Assembly: GCA_031264865.1 (NCBI GenBank)
Contig: JAISDJ010000068.1
Coordinates: 1-38,359 of the forward strand
DNA length: 38,359 nt
Source: Tannerellaceae bacterium
Lineage (GTDB): Bacteria > Bacteroidota > Bacteroidia > Bacteroidales > Tannerellaceae
Direction: 5' to 3'
Shown piece after piece: positions 1 through 8,866 of the stretch (positions are counted from its first letter, which is position 1; each line of letters starts with the position of its first letter). The notes under the pieces were generated by a model. That model was not told the origin of the DNA. It searched no databases and was given only the letters and a program-made list of their open reading frames with translations. A program made the translations under genes and the position numbers.

Positions 1-351
1 CGATATGGGAAAAAGAGGAATGTCACGATGGTGGAACTGTCTAACGAGATGGTAGAAACATTCAGCATGGCCCATTACAAAAGTATCACGATAAAAGACG
101 ACCGCGAAGCGTTGCAATTCATCCGCCGTTGCCTGGACGAAGACCAACAGGGCGCGCGTAAGATAAAGGAAGTAACGGATGACGGCGGGTTGATTTCGGC
201 CTATTATCAATTGCCGGGGAACAAGGAAGACCTGAACCGCTTCATCCTCTTTAAAGTAAGCAAACGGGGAGTAATAACGCTTGTGTACATTGAAGGCGAG
301 TTGGATAGCGACGACTTAATTACGATTCTCTTTACAAAAAAAGATTTATAA
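1..351 (+). CDS. DUF4252 domain protein, 3' part
   Basis: The reading frame is open from base 1, so the gene begins upstream of the window and only its C-terminal part is here. An ATG at 28 lies in frame, but the codons before it (RYGKKRNVT) read like normal protein and continue the family pattern, so it is probably internal. The visible part matches my recollection of DUF4252 proteins, which are small exported proteins of Bacteroidetes often found next to ECF sigma factor genes. Their function is unknown. The gene ends 22 bp before the next start, so the two are probably co-transcribed. Family call is from memory of sequence style, with no catalytic motif to anchor it. Confidence 0.75.
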   Translation, partial: RYGKKRNVTMVELSNEMVETFSMAHYKSITIKDDREALQFIRRCLDEDQQGARKIKEVTDDGGLISAYYQLPGNKEDLNRFILFKVSKRGVITLVYIEGELDSDDLITILFTKKDL

Positions 352-373
352 CCCATTTAATAATATAAAAAAG

Positions 374-1273
374 ATGAAAAAATTAGTATGGCTGAGTGCG
401 GCTTTTTGTTTTTCCCTTGGATCGGGAGCGGCGGCTATTGAACCGGTACAACCCGATACAACGATTGTAGTAAACGGGAAACGTATTGAAATAAAGCAAA
501 ACGACGACCGAATGAAAGTAAGAGTATTCGAGATAGACGACAACAACAATGCTTCGGAAGATGAAATGATATTTGAAGGCCATTACAAAGACGGCAAGAG
601 TTATGAAAGACGTAAGCGTTCGATAAACATCCCGCTTCCTCCGGGGAAACGTTTCGACGGGCATTGGGACGGATTCGGAATGGGCTTTGCCAATTTTGCC
701 GATGGAAGCTTCCGCTTTAACGACGCAGACGGCGTATCGTTGCGCAGCGGCCAGTCGCTGGAATATAACCTGAACGTATTGGAAACGACCATTTCTCTTT
801 CCGAAAAAGAAAACTGGGCGATAGTGACGGGCGCCGGTATGCGCTGGAGCCGTTATCGGCTGGATGGAAACAAGTATCTGAAAGAAACAGACGGCATCAC
901 GTCTTTGCACAATGCCCCGGAAGGCATCCATTACAGTTCCAGCAAACTGAATATCACCAGCCTCACTATCCCACTGCTACTGGAATGGCAAGAACGGTAT
1001 CATCGTCATGACTTCTTTGTCTCGGCAGGCGTGGTAGGCGTGGTGAAAACAGCCTCGTCTTCGCGGGTAGCTTACAGGGACGAATCGGGGAAGAAGCGGA
1101 AGGATAAGATGGATGGAGGAATGAATATCCGTCCGGTTACGATGGATTTCTTATTTCAGATAGGTTGCGACTGGCTGGGGGTTTATGCCAAATACTCACC
1201 CATAGGATTGTTCGAAACAGGCAAAGGGCCTAAGGTACATCCCGTTTCCATCGGGCTTCATTTGCATTTATAA
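374..1273 (+). CDS. Exported outer-membrane beta-barrel protein, unknown role
   Basis: A 299-residue protein with a Sec signal peptide (MKKLVWLSAAFCFSLGSGAA). A charged, Asp/Asn/Lys-rich stretch fills about residues 25-95. The rest is alternating hydrophobic/polar sequence with many aromatic residues, ending in short strands (VSIGLHLHL), as expected of a small beta-barrel of the OMP_b-brl type. It follows the DUF4252 gene at 22 bp, probably in one operon. Its stop codon overlaps the 3' end of the convergent adenosyltransferase gene by 6 bp, so there is no room for a separate terminator. No enzymatic motif is visible. The barrel assignment is inferred from composition and pattern. Confidence 0.7.
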   Translation: MKKLVWLSAAFCFSLGSGAAAIEPVQPDTTIVVNGKRIEIKQNDDRMKVRVFEIDDNNNASEDEMIFEGHYKDGKSYERRKRSINIPLPPGKRFDGHWDGFGMGFANFADGSFRFNDADGVSLRSGQSLEYNLNVLETTISLSEKENWAIVTGAGMRWSRYRLDGNKYLKETDGITSLHNAPEGIHYSSSKLNITSLTIPLLLEWQERYHRHDFFVSAGVVGVVKTASSSRVAYRDESGKKRKDKMDGGMNIRPVTMDFLFQIGCDWLGVYAKYSPIGLFETGKGPKVHPVSIGLHLHL

Positions 1274-1840
1274 CTCGTTCTTTCTTTTATACAGGAATGA
1301 ATGCCAGCGTTCTTCCATACTCCCTTGCGAAAACATTTCGTAACGCGCCAAGATAAACAGTAAGTCAGACAGACGGTTGATAAATGATAGGATGGCATCG
1401 GGGACAGGATCCTGCCGGTTGAGCGTCCATAAACGGCGTTCAGCGCGGCGGGCTACTGTTCGGGCCAGTTGAAGATGAGACGAAACAAGCGTGCCACCAG
1501 GCAAGATAAAGTGATTATTATCGTCCATTTTACCGGATAGTAAATCGATGGTTTGTTCGCAAAACAGAGTGAGCTCGTCGGAAAGTATATTCGGGTTTTT
1601 GTCTCGCTTGCCGGAAAGGGTGGCTACGTGCGACATCACAATCATCATCTCTTTTTGGATATAGAAAAGGATTGATTGGAATTCATGATCCTCAGATAGG
1701 AGACTTCTTACTATTCCCAGCAAAGAATTTAATTCATCCAATGTTCCGTTTGCTTCGATACGTATATCGTCTTTATCCACTCTTTCGCCGCCGTGTATGC
1801 CGGTGCGCCCTTTGTCGCCTCCTCGTGTGTAAATTTTCAT
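1268..1840 (-). CDS. pduO: PduO-type ATP:cob(I)alamin / cobyrinic acid diamide adenosyltransferase
   Basis: The product (190 aa) transfers the adenosyl group of ATP to the reduced cobalt of a corrinoid, giving the 5'-deoxyadenosyl form. Family hallmarks are visible: the N-terminal ATP loop TRGGDKGRTG (residues 5-14), the RIEANGTLDELNSLLG segment (about 27-42) and the C-terminal helix with LARTVARRAERR. The length fits the PduO family. It lies 9 bp downstream of cbiA on the same strand, so the two form an operon that makes and adenosylates cobyrinic acid diamide. It is not the CobA/CobO P-loop family, despite serving the same step. Confidence 0.93.
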   Translation of the reverse strand: MKIYTRGGDKGRTGIHGGERVDKDDIRIEANGTLDELNSLLGIVRSLLSEDHEFQSILFYIQKEMMIVMSHVATLSGKRDKNPNILSDELTLFCEQTIDLLSGKMDDNNHFILPGGTLVSSHLQLARTVARRAERRLWTLNRQDPVPDAILSFINRLSDLLFILARYEMFSQGSMEERWHSFLYKRKNEL

Positions 1841-1849
1841 GCTGTTATA

Positions 1850-3169
1850 TTAGGATGTTAAGTAATGTATGAACCAATCATTCGTTGTTTCGTCGGCCCA
1901 GTACAGATGCGTGTATCCAGCCAACACATTTTTATAGCGGTAAAGCGGCGTCTCAGCCGTTACGCCTTTGGCTGTAAAAGCTTTTGCTACGGATGATAAG
2001 GGTTGTTTCTGTGGGATAACAGACGAATAATGAAATTCATGCCCTTTCATTTCATATTCGCTATAGTATAATGTACGATACCCTAAACGAAGTTTCATAG
2101 GCTCCATAGTAGCGCATTGGTTGAGGATGCCGGCCATTGGAAACGTGTTCCCGTCCTTATCTGTTATTGAGTCGCAAAGATACATCATACCTCCGCATTC
2201 TGCCAATAACTTACCTTCTTGTTCAATGTATTGCCTTATAGCTTTATGCATCGCTGTGTTTCCGCTTAATTTTTCCGAATACAATTCCGGATATCCTCCC
2301 GGTAAATAAATAAAACTGGCATCGGGTAAACGAGGATCATGTAATGGACTAAAGAAAACTACCTTTCCCAGTTTGTGAAGATACTGTATGTTTTCTTCGT
2401 AGACAAAATTGAAGGCTTCGTCACGAGCGACAGCTATCTGTCCGATGTGAGGTAGTTTGGTTTTGCTTTTGGAAAGAACATCCCGATTAATATTCATGAA
2501 CCGGGTTAATTCTAAAAGGCGATCTATATCGATATGCTTCTCAATGATTCCGGCTATTTTATTGGTAAACAAATCGAATGGAAAGGTATTATCCATTGTT
2601 AATCCGAGATGACGGCTTGGAATTTCCATATCAGTCTGTTTGGGTATATATCCTAATGATTCTATTCCGGCATCTTTTGCTGCTTGTTTCAGAAAAGAAT
2701 AGTGGTTTTCGGATGCAACAAAGTTGAATATGACTCCAGCGATTTTTATAGTTTTATTGAAATGTTTGAACCCGTAAATTAATGGAGCCACGGAGTAGGC
2801 GCTGCTTTTTGCATTTACAACTAAAATAACAGGTATGTCGAGCAACCGGGCTATATCGGCGCCGCTACCCAGCATACCGTCATATCCATCGAATAATCCC
2901 ATTACCCCTTCGGTTACTGTTACATCTGCTTTCGTTGAATATTTACTGTATAAGGAGCGGATATATTCTTTCGACATCATAAACAGATCCAGATTTACAG
3001 ACGACTTTCCTGCCGCCTCGTAATGATAACGGGTATCGATATAATCCGGGCCACATTTAAAGGGCTGTACCTGCATACCTCGATTCCATAAAGCGCGTAA
3101 CAATCCCAGTGTAAGGGTCGTTTTTCCACTTCCCGATGAAGCCGCTCCGATTAAGAAATGTGATTTCAT
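1850..3169 (-). CDS. cbiA: Cobyrinate a,c-diamide synthase (CbiA/CobB)
   Basis: A 439-residue, glutamine-dependent amidotransferase that amidates the a and c side chains of cobyrinic acid using ATP. The N-terminal P-loop is seen as GAASSGSGKTT (residues 8-18), followed by the family segment FKCGPDYID. The C-terminal class I glutamine amidotransferase domain has its nucleophile in the LLAECGG motif (Cys325). The length is typical. The start ATG at 3169 gives the usual N-terminus directly before the P-loop strand. It is divergent from the riboswitch-controlled receptor gene, so it is outside riboswitch control. A TAnnTTTG-like box (TATATTTG, 3175-3182, minus strand) sits almost on the start codon, which would give a very short or absent leader. 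Confidence 0.95.
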   Translation of the reverse strand: MKSHFLIGAASSGSGKTTLTLGLLRALWNRGMQVQPFKCGPDYIDTRYHYEAAGKSSVNLDLFMMSKEYIRSLYSKYSTKADVTVTEGVMGLFDGYDGMLGSGADIARLLDIPVILVVNAKSSAYSVAPLIYGFKHFNKTIKIAGVIFNFVASENHYSFLKQAAKDAGIESLGYIPKQTDMEIPSRHLGLTMDNTFPFDLFTNKIAGIIEKHIDIDRLLELTRFMNINRDVLSKSKTKLPHIGQIAVARDEAFNFVYEENIQYLHKLGKVVFFSPLHDPRLPDASFIYLPGGYPELYSEKLSGNTAMHKAIRQYIEQEGKLLAECGGMMYLCDSITDKDGNTFPMAGILNQCATMEPMKLRLGYRTLYYSEYEMKGHEFHYSSVIPQKQPLSSVAKAFTAKGVTAETPLYRYKNVLAGYTHLYWADETTNDWFIHYLTS

Positions 3170-3191
3170 GACTGCAAATATATTACAATGG

Positions 3192-3222
3192 TTTGGAAAC
3201 TCATCCTTTATTTTTACCTTTG
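3192..3222 (+). promoter_or_regulatory. Promoter of the riboswitch-btuB operon
   Basis: A near-ideal Bacteroidetes promoter. The -33 element TTTG is at 3192-3195, then 19 bp, then the -7 element TACCTTTG at 3215-3222. Transcription would start near 3229, exactly where the cobalamin riboswitch begins. Confidence 0.8.
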
Positions 3223-3228
3223 CCGTGA

Positions 3229-3402
3229 TTTTGGTGTTGCTTTATCTATTCAGGTAAGGCAATGAAAAGGGAATCAGGTGAGAATCCTGAACAGACCCGC
3301 TGCTGTAAGCTCTTTTACGTTTTTGAACATTCTTATACCACTGGCAAGTATAGCCGGGAAGGTCGTTCAAAAACGGAGTAAGTCAGAAGACCTGCCAATC
3401 TC
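3229..3402 (+). ncRNA. Cobalamin (B12) riboswitch
   Basis: Conserved landmarks of the adenosylcobalamin aptamer occur in order: GGTGTTGC near 3233, GGAATCAGGTGAGAATCC, the core ACAGACCCGCTGCTGTAA, CCACTGGC, and finally the B12-box AAGTCAGAAGACCTGCC near 3380-3396. It starts right after a good promoter and ends about 135 bp before the receptor start. A hairpin built on AAGCTT (about 3413-3435) lies just downstream and could be part of the expression platform. Binding of cobalamin is expected to switch the downstream receptor operon off. No second copy of the B12-box was found upstream of the corrin-ring genes at 8867 or of cbiA. Confidence 0.93.
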
Positions 3403-3537
3403 AAACGTTTTAAAGCTTTCGAGGAATGAAGCTTAAGAACAGCAACAGTAAAGCGCTTTCGTATATTCGAAGCACCAACTTCTTGTTTGTCTCTTTATTA
3501 TTTCCCGTAAGCCATTGTGAATATATCAATAGATGTA

Positions 3538-5898
3538 ATGAAGAATTTTGTTCTTTTATTCCTATGGTTTGTTTGTTGCTTTCAGGCAGGTATATCAGCA
3601 CAAAGCAAAATCAGCCTGTCCGGTACTGTAAAAGATGTTACCGGCGCCCCTCTTCCACAAGTAACAGTTGCTATCGAGCAATCTTTATCAGGCACATACA
3701 CGAATGATCAGGGATTCTATACATTGGAAATCCTTCCGGGGAAATACACATTCGTGGTATCCATGATAGGATATAAGACCTTAAAGAAGGAGATTGAAGT
3801 AAGGAATAATAAAAAACAACACTTTATACTGGAAGAAAATTCCATCTCCCTGGATGTTGTGGAGGTATTAGGTAAAAGCCGGACACAGCAGGTAAAAGAA
3901 GGAGTATTTGCCGTCAATGCTTTAGATATAAAGCCACTGGTGAATAACCTGAATAGCGTAAGTACATTGGTAAACCGGACAACGGGTATAAAAGTTCGTG
4001 AAGAAGGTGGAGTTGGATCGGATTTTGACCTTTCCATTAACGGTATGTCTGGTAATTCGGTTCGTTATTTCCTGGATGGCGTACCGCTGAATACGAAAGG
4101 AAGTGAAGTCTCCTTAGCCAATCTTCCGGTGAATATTATTGATCGTGTGGAAATATATAAAGGGGTGGTCCCCGCTTATTTGGGTGCGGATGCGTTGGGC
4201 GGAGCCATTAATATAATTACTAAGCAAAACCAACGGAATTATCTGGATGTATCCTATGGAACAGGTTCTTTTCATACACACCGCTTTAATATGAACGCCC
4301 GCTACCAGGAACGCAAAACGGGTATTATCCTCTCTCCTACAGTAGCTATCAATTATTCTAAAAATGATTACATGATGAAGGGGGTTGAACTTTGGGATAA
4401 TGAAGACCGGAAGTTCAAACTTGTCAATAGAAAGCGTTTCCATGACGATTATTTCTACGTATTGGCACAGCTTGAAGGGGGCGTAGTCAACCGCTCCTGG
4501 GCGGATGCTTTCTGGGTTTCCCTTTCTTATTCGGCAACAGATAACGAGCTTCAGACCGGAACCATTCAGCAGATCGTTTATGGTGAGGCCAAACGTACAC
4601 AAGACGCCTGGAATATTTCCGCCCGGTATGAGAAAAAACAATTTATCCTCCCGAACCTACATCTGAACGCTTCCTTATCGTATACCTGGGATCATTCGCT
4701 AACGGTTGATACTGCTTTCCGTAAATACTGGTGGGATGGTTCTTATATCGAGTCGTCGCGTAATGAAATTACCGGGCGGGGGCGTTCGTTGCGCCATTAC
4801 AAACGTCCACTTACCGTAGCCCGCCTTAACCTGGATTACCGCCTGAACGAACATCATTCCGTAAACCTGAATTATCTGCTTAACCGGACGGGCAATAGCC
4901 GTTACGATGCGGTAGATACGGATTTCGAACCTTCCGATGATGTATTGGCCAAACATATCCTCGGCTTGTCTTACAACCAGCTATTACTAGACAGCCGGCT
5001 ACACAACACTTTTTTCATAAAAGATTATATCAATTACCTCTCTATACAGCAACAGGACCTTTACTGGATTACCGGTTCGAAAAATAAGGTGGGCGATAAG
5101 ACGACCAATTACGTAGGTTATGGAGTGGGTTCGCGTTATAACTTCTTCGATTATCTTTCGCTGAAAGCTTCGTTCGAGCATAGTGTCCGCCTGCCTCTTT
5201 CACGAGAAATGCTGGGAAACGGCACAACGGTGTATCCAAACTTTAGCCTCAAACCGGAGAATAGTAATAACGTTAATGCAGGCATTTATGGTTCTATCCG
5301 CTTAGCCCGGGGGCATTTGCTCTATTATGAAGCGAATGGATTCTACAGGCATGTAAAAGATTACATCCATGCCGTAGTATCGCAATCCGAGGGATTGAGC
5401 CAATACGATAACGTTTCGAATGTAGATGTAAAGGGGGTCGAAGGAGAGTTGCGCTATACCTGGAACGACCGGCTGCAACTGATTGTAAATTGCAGTTATC
5501 AGGATTCGCGAAGCAAAACAAAATACTATGCCGACGGCTCTCTCATGATTACTTATAATAATAAAATACCCAACCGTCCCTGGCTGTTCAGTAATTCGGA
5601 ACTGAATTTTACCCGCAGGAATCTACTGTGGTCAAACAGTACGTTCCGGGCAGGCTATACGTTTGAGTACGTACATTGGTATTACCTCACCTGGGATGGA
5701 TATGGCAGTTTGAAAAGCAAATCGCGTATTCCCGATCAGTATATCCATAATATGTATTTCTCTCAGTCATTCGGACACGACCGATACCATATCTCCTTCG
5801 AATGTACCAATTTGCTCGATCATACAGTATATGATAACTATATGCTGCAAAAGCCCGGCAGAGCTGTCTTTTGCAAATTCCGACTTTTTATTAACTAA
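3538..5898 (+). CDS. btuB: TonB-dependent outer-membrane receptor, cobalamin-riboswitch controlled (BtuB-like)
   Basis: A 786-residue TonB-dependent transporter. I place the start at the ATG at 3538, because it begins a clean signal peptide (MKNFVLLFLWFVCCFQAGISA); a GTG at 3517 in the same frame only adds seven residues in front. After cleavage comes a carboxypeptidase-regulatory-like domain (about residues 26-105), a plug domain (about 120-225, ending in GADALGGAINIIT) and a beta-barrel ending in a terminal aromatic-rich strand. The riboswitch upstream argues that the substrate is a corrinoid. However, the two genes behind it (DUF4374 lipoprotein, PepSY protein) are the arrangement I associate with siderophore or haem-type uptake in Bacteroides (XusABC), so the exact ligand is open. 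Confidence 0.85.
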   Translation: MKNFVLLFLWFVCCFQAGISAQSKISLSGTVKDVTGAPLPQVTVAIEQSLSGTYTNDQGFYTLEILPGKYTFVVSMIGYKTLKKEIEVRNNKKQHFILEENSISLDVVEVLGKSRTQQVKEGVFAVNALDIKPLVNNLNSVSTLVNRTTGIKVREEGGVGSDFDLSINGMSGNSVRYFLDGVPLNTKGSEVSLANLPVNIIDRVEIYKGVVPAYLGADALGGAINIITKQNQRNYLDVSYGTGSFHTHRFNMNARYQERKTGIILSPTVAINYSKNDYMMKGVELWDNEDRKFKLVNRKRFHDDYFYVLAQLEGGVVNRSWADAFWVSLSYSATDNELQTGTIQQIVYGEAKRTQDAWNISARYEKKQFILPNLHLNASLSYTWDHSLTVDTAFRKYWWDGSYIESSRNEITGRGRSLRHYKRPLTVARLNLDYRLNEHHSVNLNYLLNRTGNSRYDAVDTDFEPSDDVLAKHILGLSYNQLLLDSRLHNTFFIKDYINYLSIQQQDLYWITGSKNKVGDKTTNYVGYGVGSRYNFFDYLSLKASFEHSVRLPLSREMLGNGTTVYPNFSLKPENSNNVNAGIYGSIRLARGHLLYYEANGFYRHVKDYIHAVVSQSEGLSQYDNVSNVDVKGVEGELRYTWNDRLQLIVNCSYQDSRSKTKYYADGSLMITYNNKIPNRPWLFSNSELNFTRRNLLWSNSTFRAGYTFEYVHWYYLTWDGYGSLKSKSRIPDQYIHNMYFSQSFGHDRYHISFECTNLLDHTVYDNYMLQKPGRAVFCKFRLFIN

Positions 5899-5910
5899 AT
5901 AAGAAATAAA

Positions 5911-7218
5911 ATGAAAACGATTAATTTTTATGTATGGACGCTATTTATAGCGTTGGCAAGTTTCACATTTACTTCCTGCTCCGGCGACGATGATGTAGAG
6001 CCTACGCCGACTCCTACTCCCGGTCCCGATGTACCAACCCCCGATCCTGATCCGGAACCCAAACCGGAGCTGACCACTCATTTTGATATCTGGGTATCTC
6101 TCGGCTCCAACTCCGGTATGAACTCGGATAATACCCAATTGGTTCAAAGCGTAGATTCATTAACAGAACAAGAACCTATCAATTTCAAAAACAGTGGCGC
6201 TGATATAACAGCACTAATGTATCAAGAAGCCATCATCAAAGGAAAGTACTACTATCAGGTACCAAAGAGCAAAGACCGTATCGGCAAATATCAGATTGTA
6301 AATGATGAAGTAGTCACAATAGCCGAATTTCCCTTTACCGGAAACACATTGAAAGACCGTCGCTACACACACGCTTGGATTGATGATAAAACACTTGTGT
6401 TGATAGGTTCAAACGGCGACTCAAATAAAATACTCTGGATAAAAGTAGACACCGAAACGATGACAAACCTGGCTGAAGGCGAACTCGATCTGCCGGAACC
6501 TCCTAAAGGCGATAAATTCAATACATCCGGAATCGCCGCTTACCGCGACGGGCAGATCCTTTATTCGTTTATTTACAGTAAAACAACAACTCATTTCTAT
6601 ACCGCCTTCATCAATGCCAATGATATGACCACCGAATCGGTAGTAAAAGAAGATCGTGCTGAAATGATGGCAGGCACAGCCTACGGCGAATTATTGCAAA
6701 ATAAAACCTTCTTCACTCCCAAAGGCGATTATTATATTGCTTGCAACAGTGTGTTGGCAGGTGCCACCAGTACCACCCAACAATACGGAACGCTTCTGCG
6801 TATAAAAAAAGGAGAAAACAACTTCGATGCATCCTATAAAGGCTATAATTACCCCAATGGCAAATTGGTAACTGTAGACTGCCTAAGTAACGACAAAGCC
6901 CTTCTCTATATCCAAGATCCCGACCATACCGGTGCACCAGCATGGGGAAACGACTATAATTGCTACTATGCCATCCTCGACTTGAATACCGATGCCATAG
7001 AAGAAATAAAATACAACGGCACGGTCTTACCTTATAGTACCGGAACCTTCTCTCAACGTTCGGTTGTACTCGACGGCAAAGCGTATATCGGCGTAAATCC
7101 CAAAAATGAACAGCCCTGCGTTTATATCTATGATATCGAAACAGGCGACGTAACAAAAGGCCTTACCATTACCACCGGATATGAGTTCGACCGCATTACG
7201 ATCATGGACAATAAATAA
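5911..7218 (+). CDS. DUF4374 surface lipoprotein, putative ligand binder
   Basis: A 435-residue lipoprotein. The signal ends in a lipobox with Cys23 (FTFTSC). The mature start CSGDDD resembles the acidic export tag that sends Bacteroides lipoproteins to the outside of the outer membrane. A Pro/Asp/Thr-rich linker (about residues 28-52) follows. The remainder has repeating strand-like segments fitting a beta-propeller, as in the DUF4374 family, to which I assign it from memory. It lies 12 bp after the TonB receptor and 24 bp before the PepSY gene, so it probably caps the receptor and hands it ligand, as BtuG or XusB do in other Bacteroides. No catalytic residues are evident. Confidence 0.82.
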   Translation: MKTINFYVWTLFIALASFTFTSCSGDDDVEPTPTPTPGPDVPTPDPDPEPKPELTTHFDIWVSLGSNSGMNSDNTQLVQSVDSLTEQEPINFKNSGADITALMYQEAIIKGKYYYQVPKSKDRIGKYQIVNDEVVTIAEFPFTGNTLKDRRYTHAWIDDKTLVLIGSNGDSNKILWIKVDTETMTNLAEGELDLPEPPKGDKFNTSGIAAYRDGQILYSFIYSKTTTHFYTAFINANDMTTESVVKEDRAEMMAGTAYGELLQNKTFFTPKGDYYIACNSVLAGATSTTQQYGTLLRIKKGENNFDASYKGYNYPNGKLVTVDCLSNDKALLYIQDPDHTGAPAWGNDYNCYYAILDLNTDAIEEIKYNGTVLPYSTGTFSQRSVVLDGKAYIGVNPKNEQPCVYIYDIETGDVTKGLTITTGYEFDRITIMDNK

Positions 7219-7242
7219 TAGAAATAGTAACGAAGCAGGCAT

Positions 7243-8709
7243 ATGAGCAAACTAAAGTCCTTTCTTTTCCTGTCACACCGGATAATAGGTGTTATTATCA
7301 GTTTGTTATTTTTCATGTGGTTTGTATCGGGGTTGGTGCTGATTTATTATCCCTTTCCTGATGTTACAAAATCGCAGTTGTATGAAAAGGAAGAGGCTTT
7401 TCCTGCTTCGTTGCCCGCTTTAGAGGATGTTTTGTCCGGGCTGCCTGCTGAGGATTCGGATATCCGCAGCTTGCATGCCCGGCAATTTCAAGGGCAAACC
7501 TTATTTACGGTAGAGACAAAGGAGAAAACCTATACCTTTAGCGCCGATTCCCTGCAAACACCCTTGCCTGTAACATGGGAAACCATTCAATGCATTGCCG
7601 GCCGTTGGGTAGACTCCCCTGTTCTTAAAGTTGATACGCTTTATAAGCGCGATCAATGGATCATGTATTCTTCTTACCTCAAAGAACTGCCTATCTATAA
7701 GTTTTACTTTGACGACGAAGAACGGCATCAGTTATATATCGCTTCGCGTACAGGCGAAGTACAGCAATTCACCACCGCACGCGAACGACTTTGGGCATGG
7801 ATGGGGGCTATCCCTCATAAATTCTACCTGCCCTTTATTCGCAAGCATACCGAATTATGGATCAAGGCACTTACGATTGCCGGAGTAATCGGCATGCTAG
7901 CTGCTTTAACAGGCCTGTATGCCGGTATCTATGCTTTGTGGAAAAAATATAAATCGAAACGAAAAGTGGGAAGCCCTTACAAAAAGCAATGGTATAAGTG
8001 GCATCATATCACAGGCCTTATCTTCGGTGTGTTTCTGGTTACCTGGGCATTCAGTGGAGCCATGTCTATGCAACGCATTCCGCAATGGGTGATAAAAACG
8101 TATGGAGATTATCGTACAACTCCTTCCAAACTGAGAGGGAAGAAGCTGCCTCTTACCGCTTATACGCTTGATTACAGATCGGTTTGCCGGCGCTATCCCG
8201 ATGTAAAAGAAATAGAATGGTCGTATTTTCGCAGCATACCTGTTTATAATATCATTGTTGGAAGCCGTGCTTTGAGTATAGATGCTTCCGGTACGGAGGC
8301 AAAAGAACTTCTCTTGCCACAAGAAGAGATAGCAAAAGCGATCCGCGCCGTCCACGGTGAGTACACCTTTGTTATTTCCACTATCTCCGCCTATGAAGAG
8401 TATTATCTGCCCCGCAAAGAAACGTTGCCCCTCCCGGCTTATAAAGTAGAAGTAAATAATCAGGATGAAAGCCTCTACTATATCGATCCTGAAACAGGTG
8501 ATTTTAAATACTTCAACCGTAGCCGGAAAGCAAAGAAATGGATATTCAACGGCTTGCACTACTTACATATTAAATGGTTGTGGGAACGGCCTGTTTTGTG
8601 GACTACGGCCATTTGGACGCTCTGTATCGGTGGTTCTATCGTTTCCTTCACAGGCATTTGGCTCAGCATACGTTATCTCATAAGAAAGGTAAAGAAATTG
8701 ATAAAATGA
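7243..8709 (+). CDS. PepSY-associated inner-membrane protein
   Basis: A 488-residue membrane protein with four clear transmembrane segments: about residues 10-33, 204-228, 254-275 and 445-470. A large periplasmic part between the first two and another between the third and fourth fit PepSY domains. Conserved-looking histidines lie at membrane edges (SHRIIG, WHHITG, LHYLHIKWLW), as in PepSY_TM proteins thought to bind haem or act as reductases. It is third in the riboswitch operon. A plausible role is in the cytoplasmic membrane, reducing or handling the imported metal complex, but no biochemical step can be read from the sequence. Confidence 0.85.
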   Translation: MSKLKSFLFLSHRIIGVIISLLFFMWFVSGLVLIYYPFPDVTKSQLYEKEEAFPASLPALEDVLSGLPAEDSDIRSLHARQFQGQTLFTVETKEKTYTFSADSLQTPLPVTWETIQCIAGRWVDSPVLKVDTLYKRDQWIMYSSYLKELPIYKFYFDDEERHQLYIASRTGEVQQFTTARERLWAWMGAIPHKFYLPFIRKHTELWIKALTIAGVIGMLAALTGLYAGIYALWKKYKSKRKVGSPYKKQWYKWHHITGLIFGVFLVTWAFSGAMSMQRIPQWVIKTYGDYRTTPSKLRGKKLPLTAYTLDYRSVCRRYPDVKEIEWSYFRSIPVYNIIVGSRALSIDASGTEAKELLLPQEEIAKAIRAVHGEYTFVISTISAYEEYYLPRKETLPLPAYKVEVNNQDESLYYIDPETGDFKYFNRSRKAKKWIFNGLHYLHIKWLWERPVLWTTAIWTLCIGGSIVSFTGIWLSIRYLIRKVKKLIK

Positions 8710-8850
8710 AATGTTATAATGTCTTTAAGAAAACGTTGCGATGATTTTGAAAAAAGGGCGTAATGTTTTCCAGACAAGGTCGTATTCATTTTTTCAGGTT
8801 CTTCATTGCTTCTGTAAAATGATTATTGAATAAAATTTAAACAGACTTGT

Positions 8851-8858
8851 TATTTTTG
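8851..8858 (+). promoter_or_regulatory. -7 box of a separate promoter for the cbi gene cluster
   Basis: TATTTTTG matches TAnnTTTG and sits 8 bp before the start codon at 8867, so the leader would be almost absent. A TTG at 8826-8828 is a possible but too distant -33 element (22 bp). The 157-bp gap before the gene has no B12-box. The ring-synthesis genes therefore appear to have their own riboswitch-free promoter, with possible read-through from the uptake operon. Confidence 0.4.
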
Positions 8859-8866
8859 TAGTTGAT

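Noticed and set aside
3426-3707. A 93-codon ORF starting just after the riboswitch
   Set aside because: It runs in another frame into the signal peptide and regulatory domain of the TonB receptor and has no protein-like features.
7906-8559. A 217-codon minus-strand ORF inside the PepSY gene
   Set aside because: It is wholly antisense to a clear membrane-protein gene and has no recognisable domain or promoter.
8710-8866. Second cobalamin riboswitch before the ring-synthesis genes
   Set aside because: No B12-box (GACCTGCC-like) and none of the aptamer core segments are found in the 157-bp gap.
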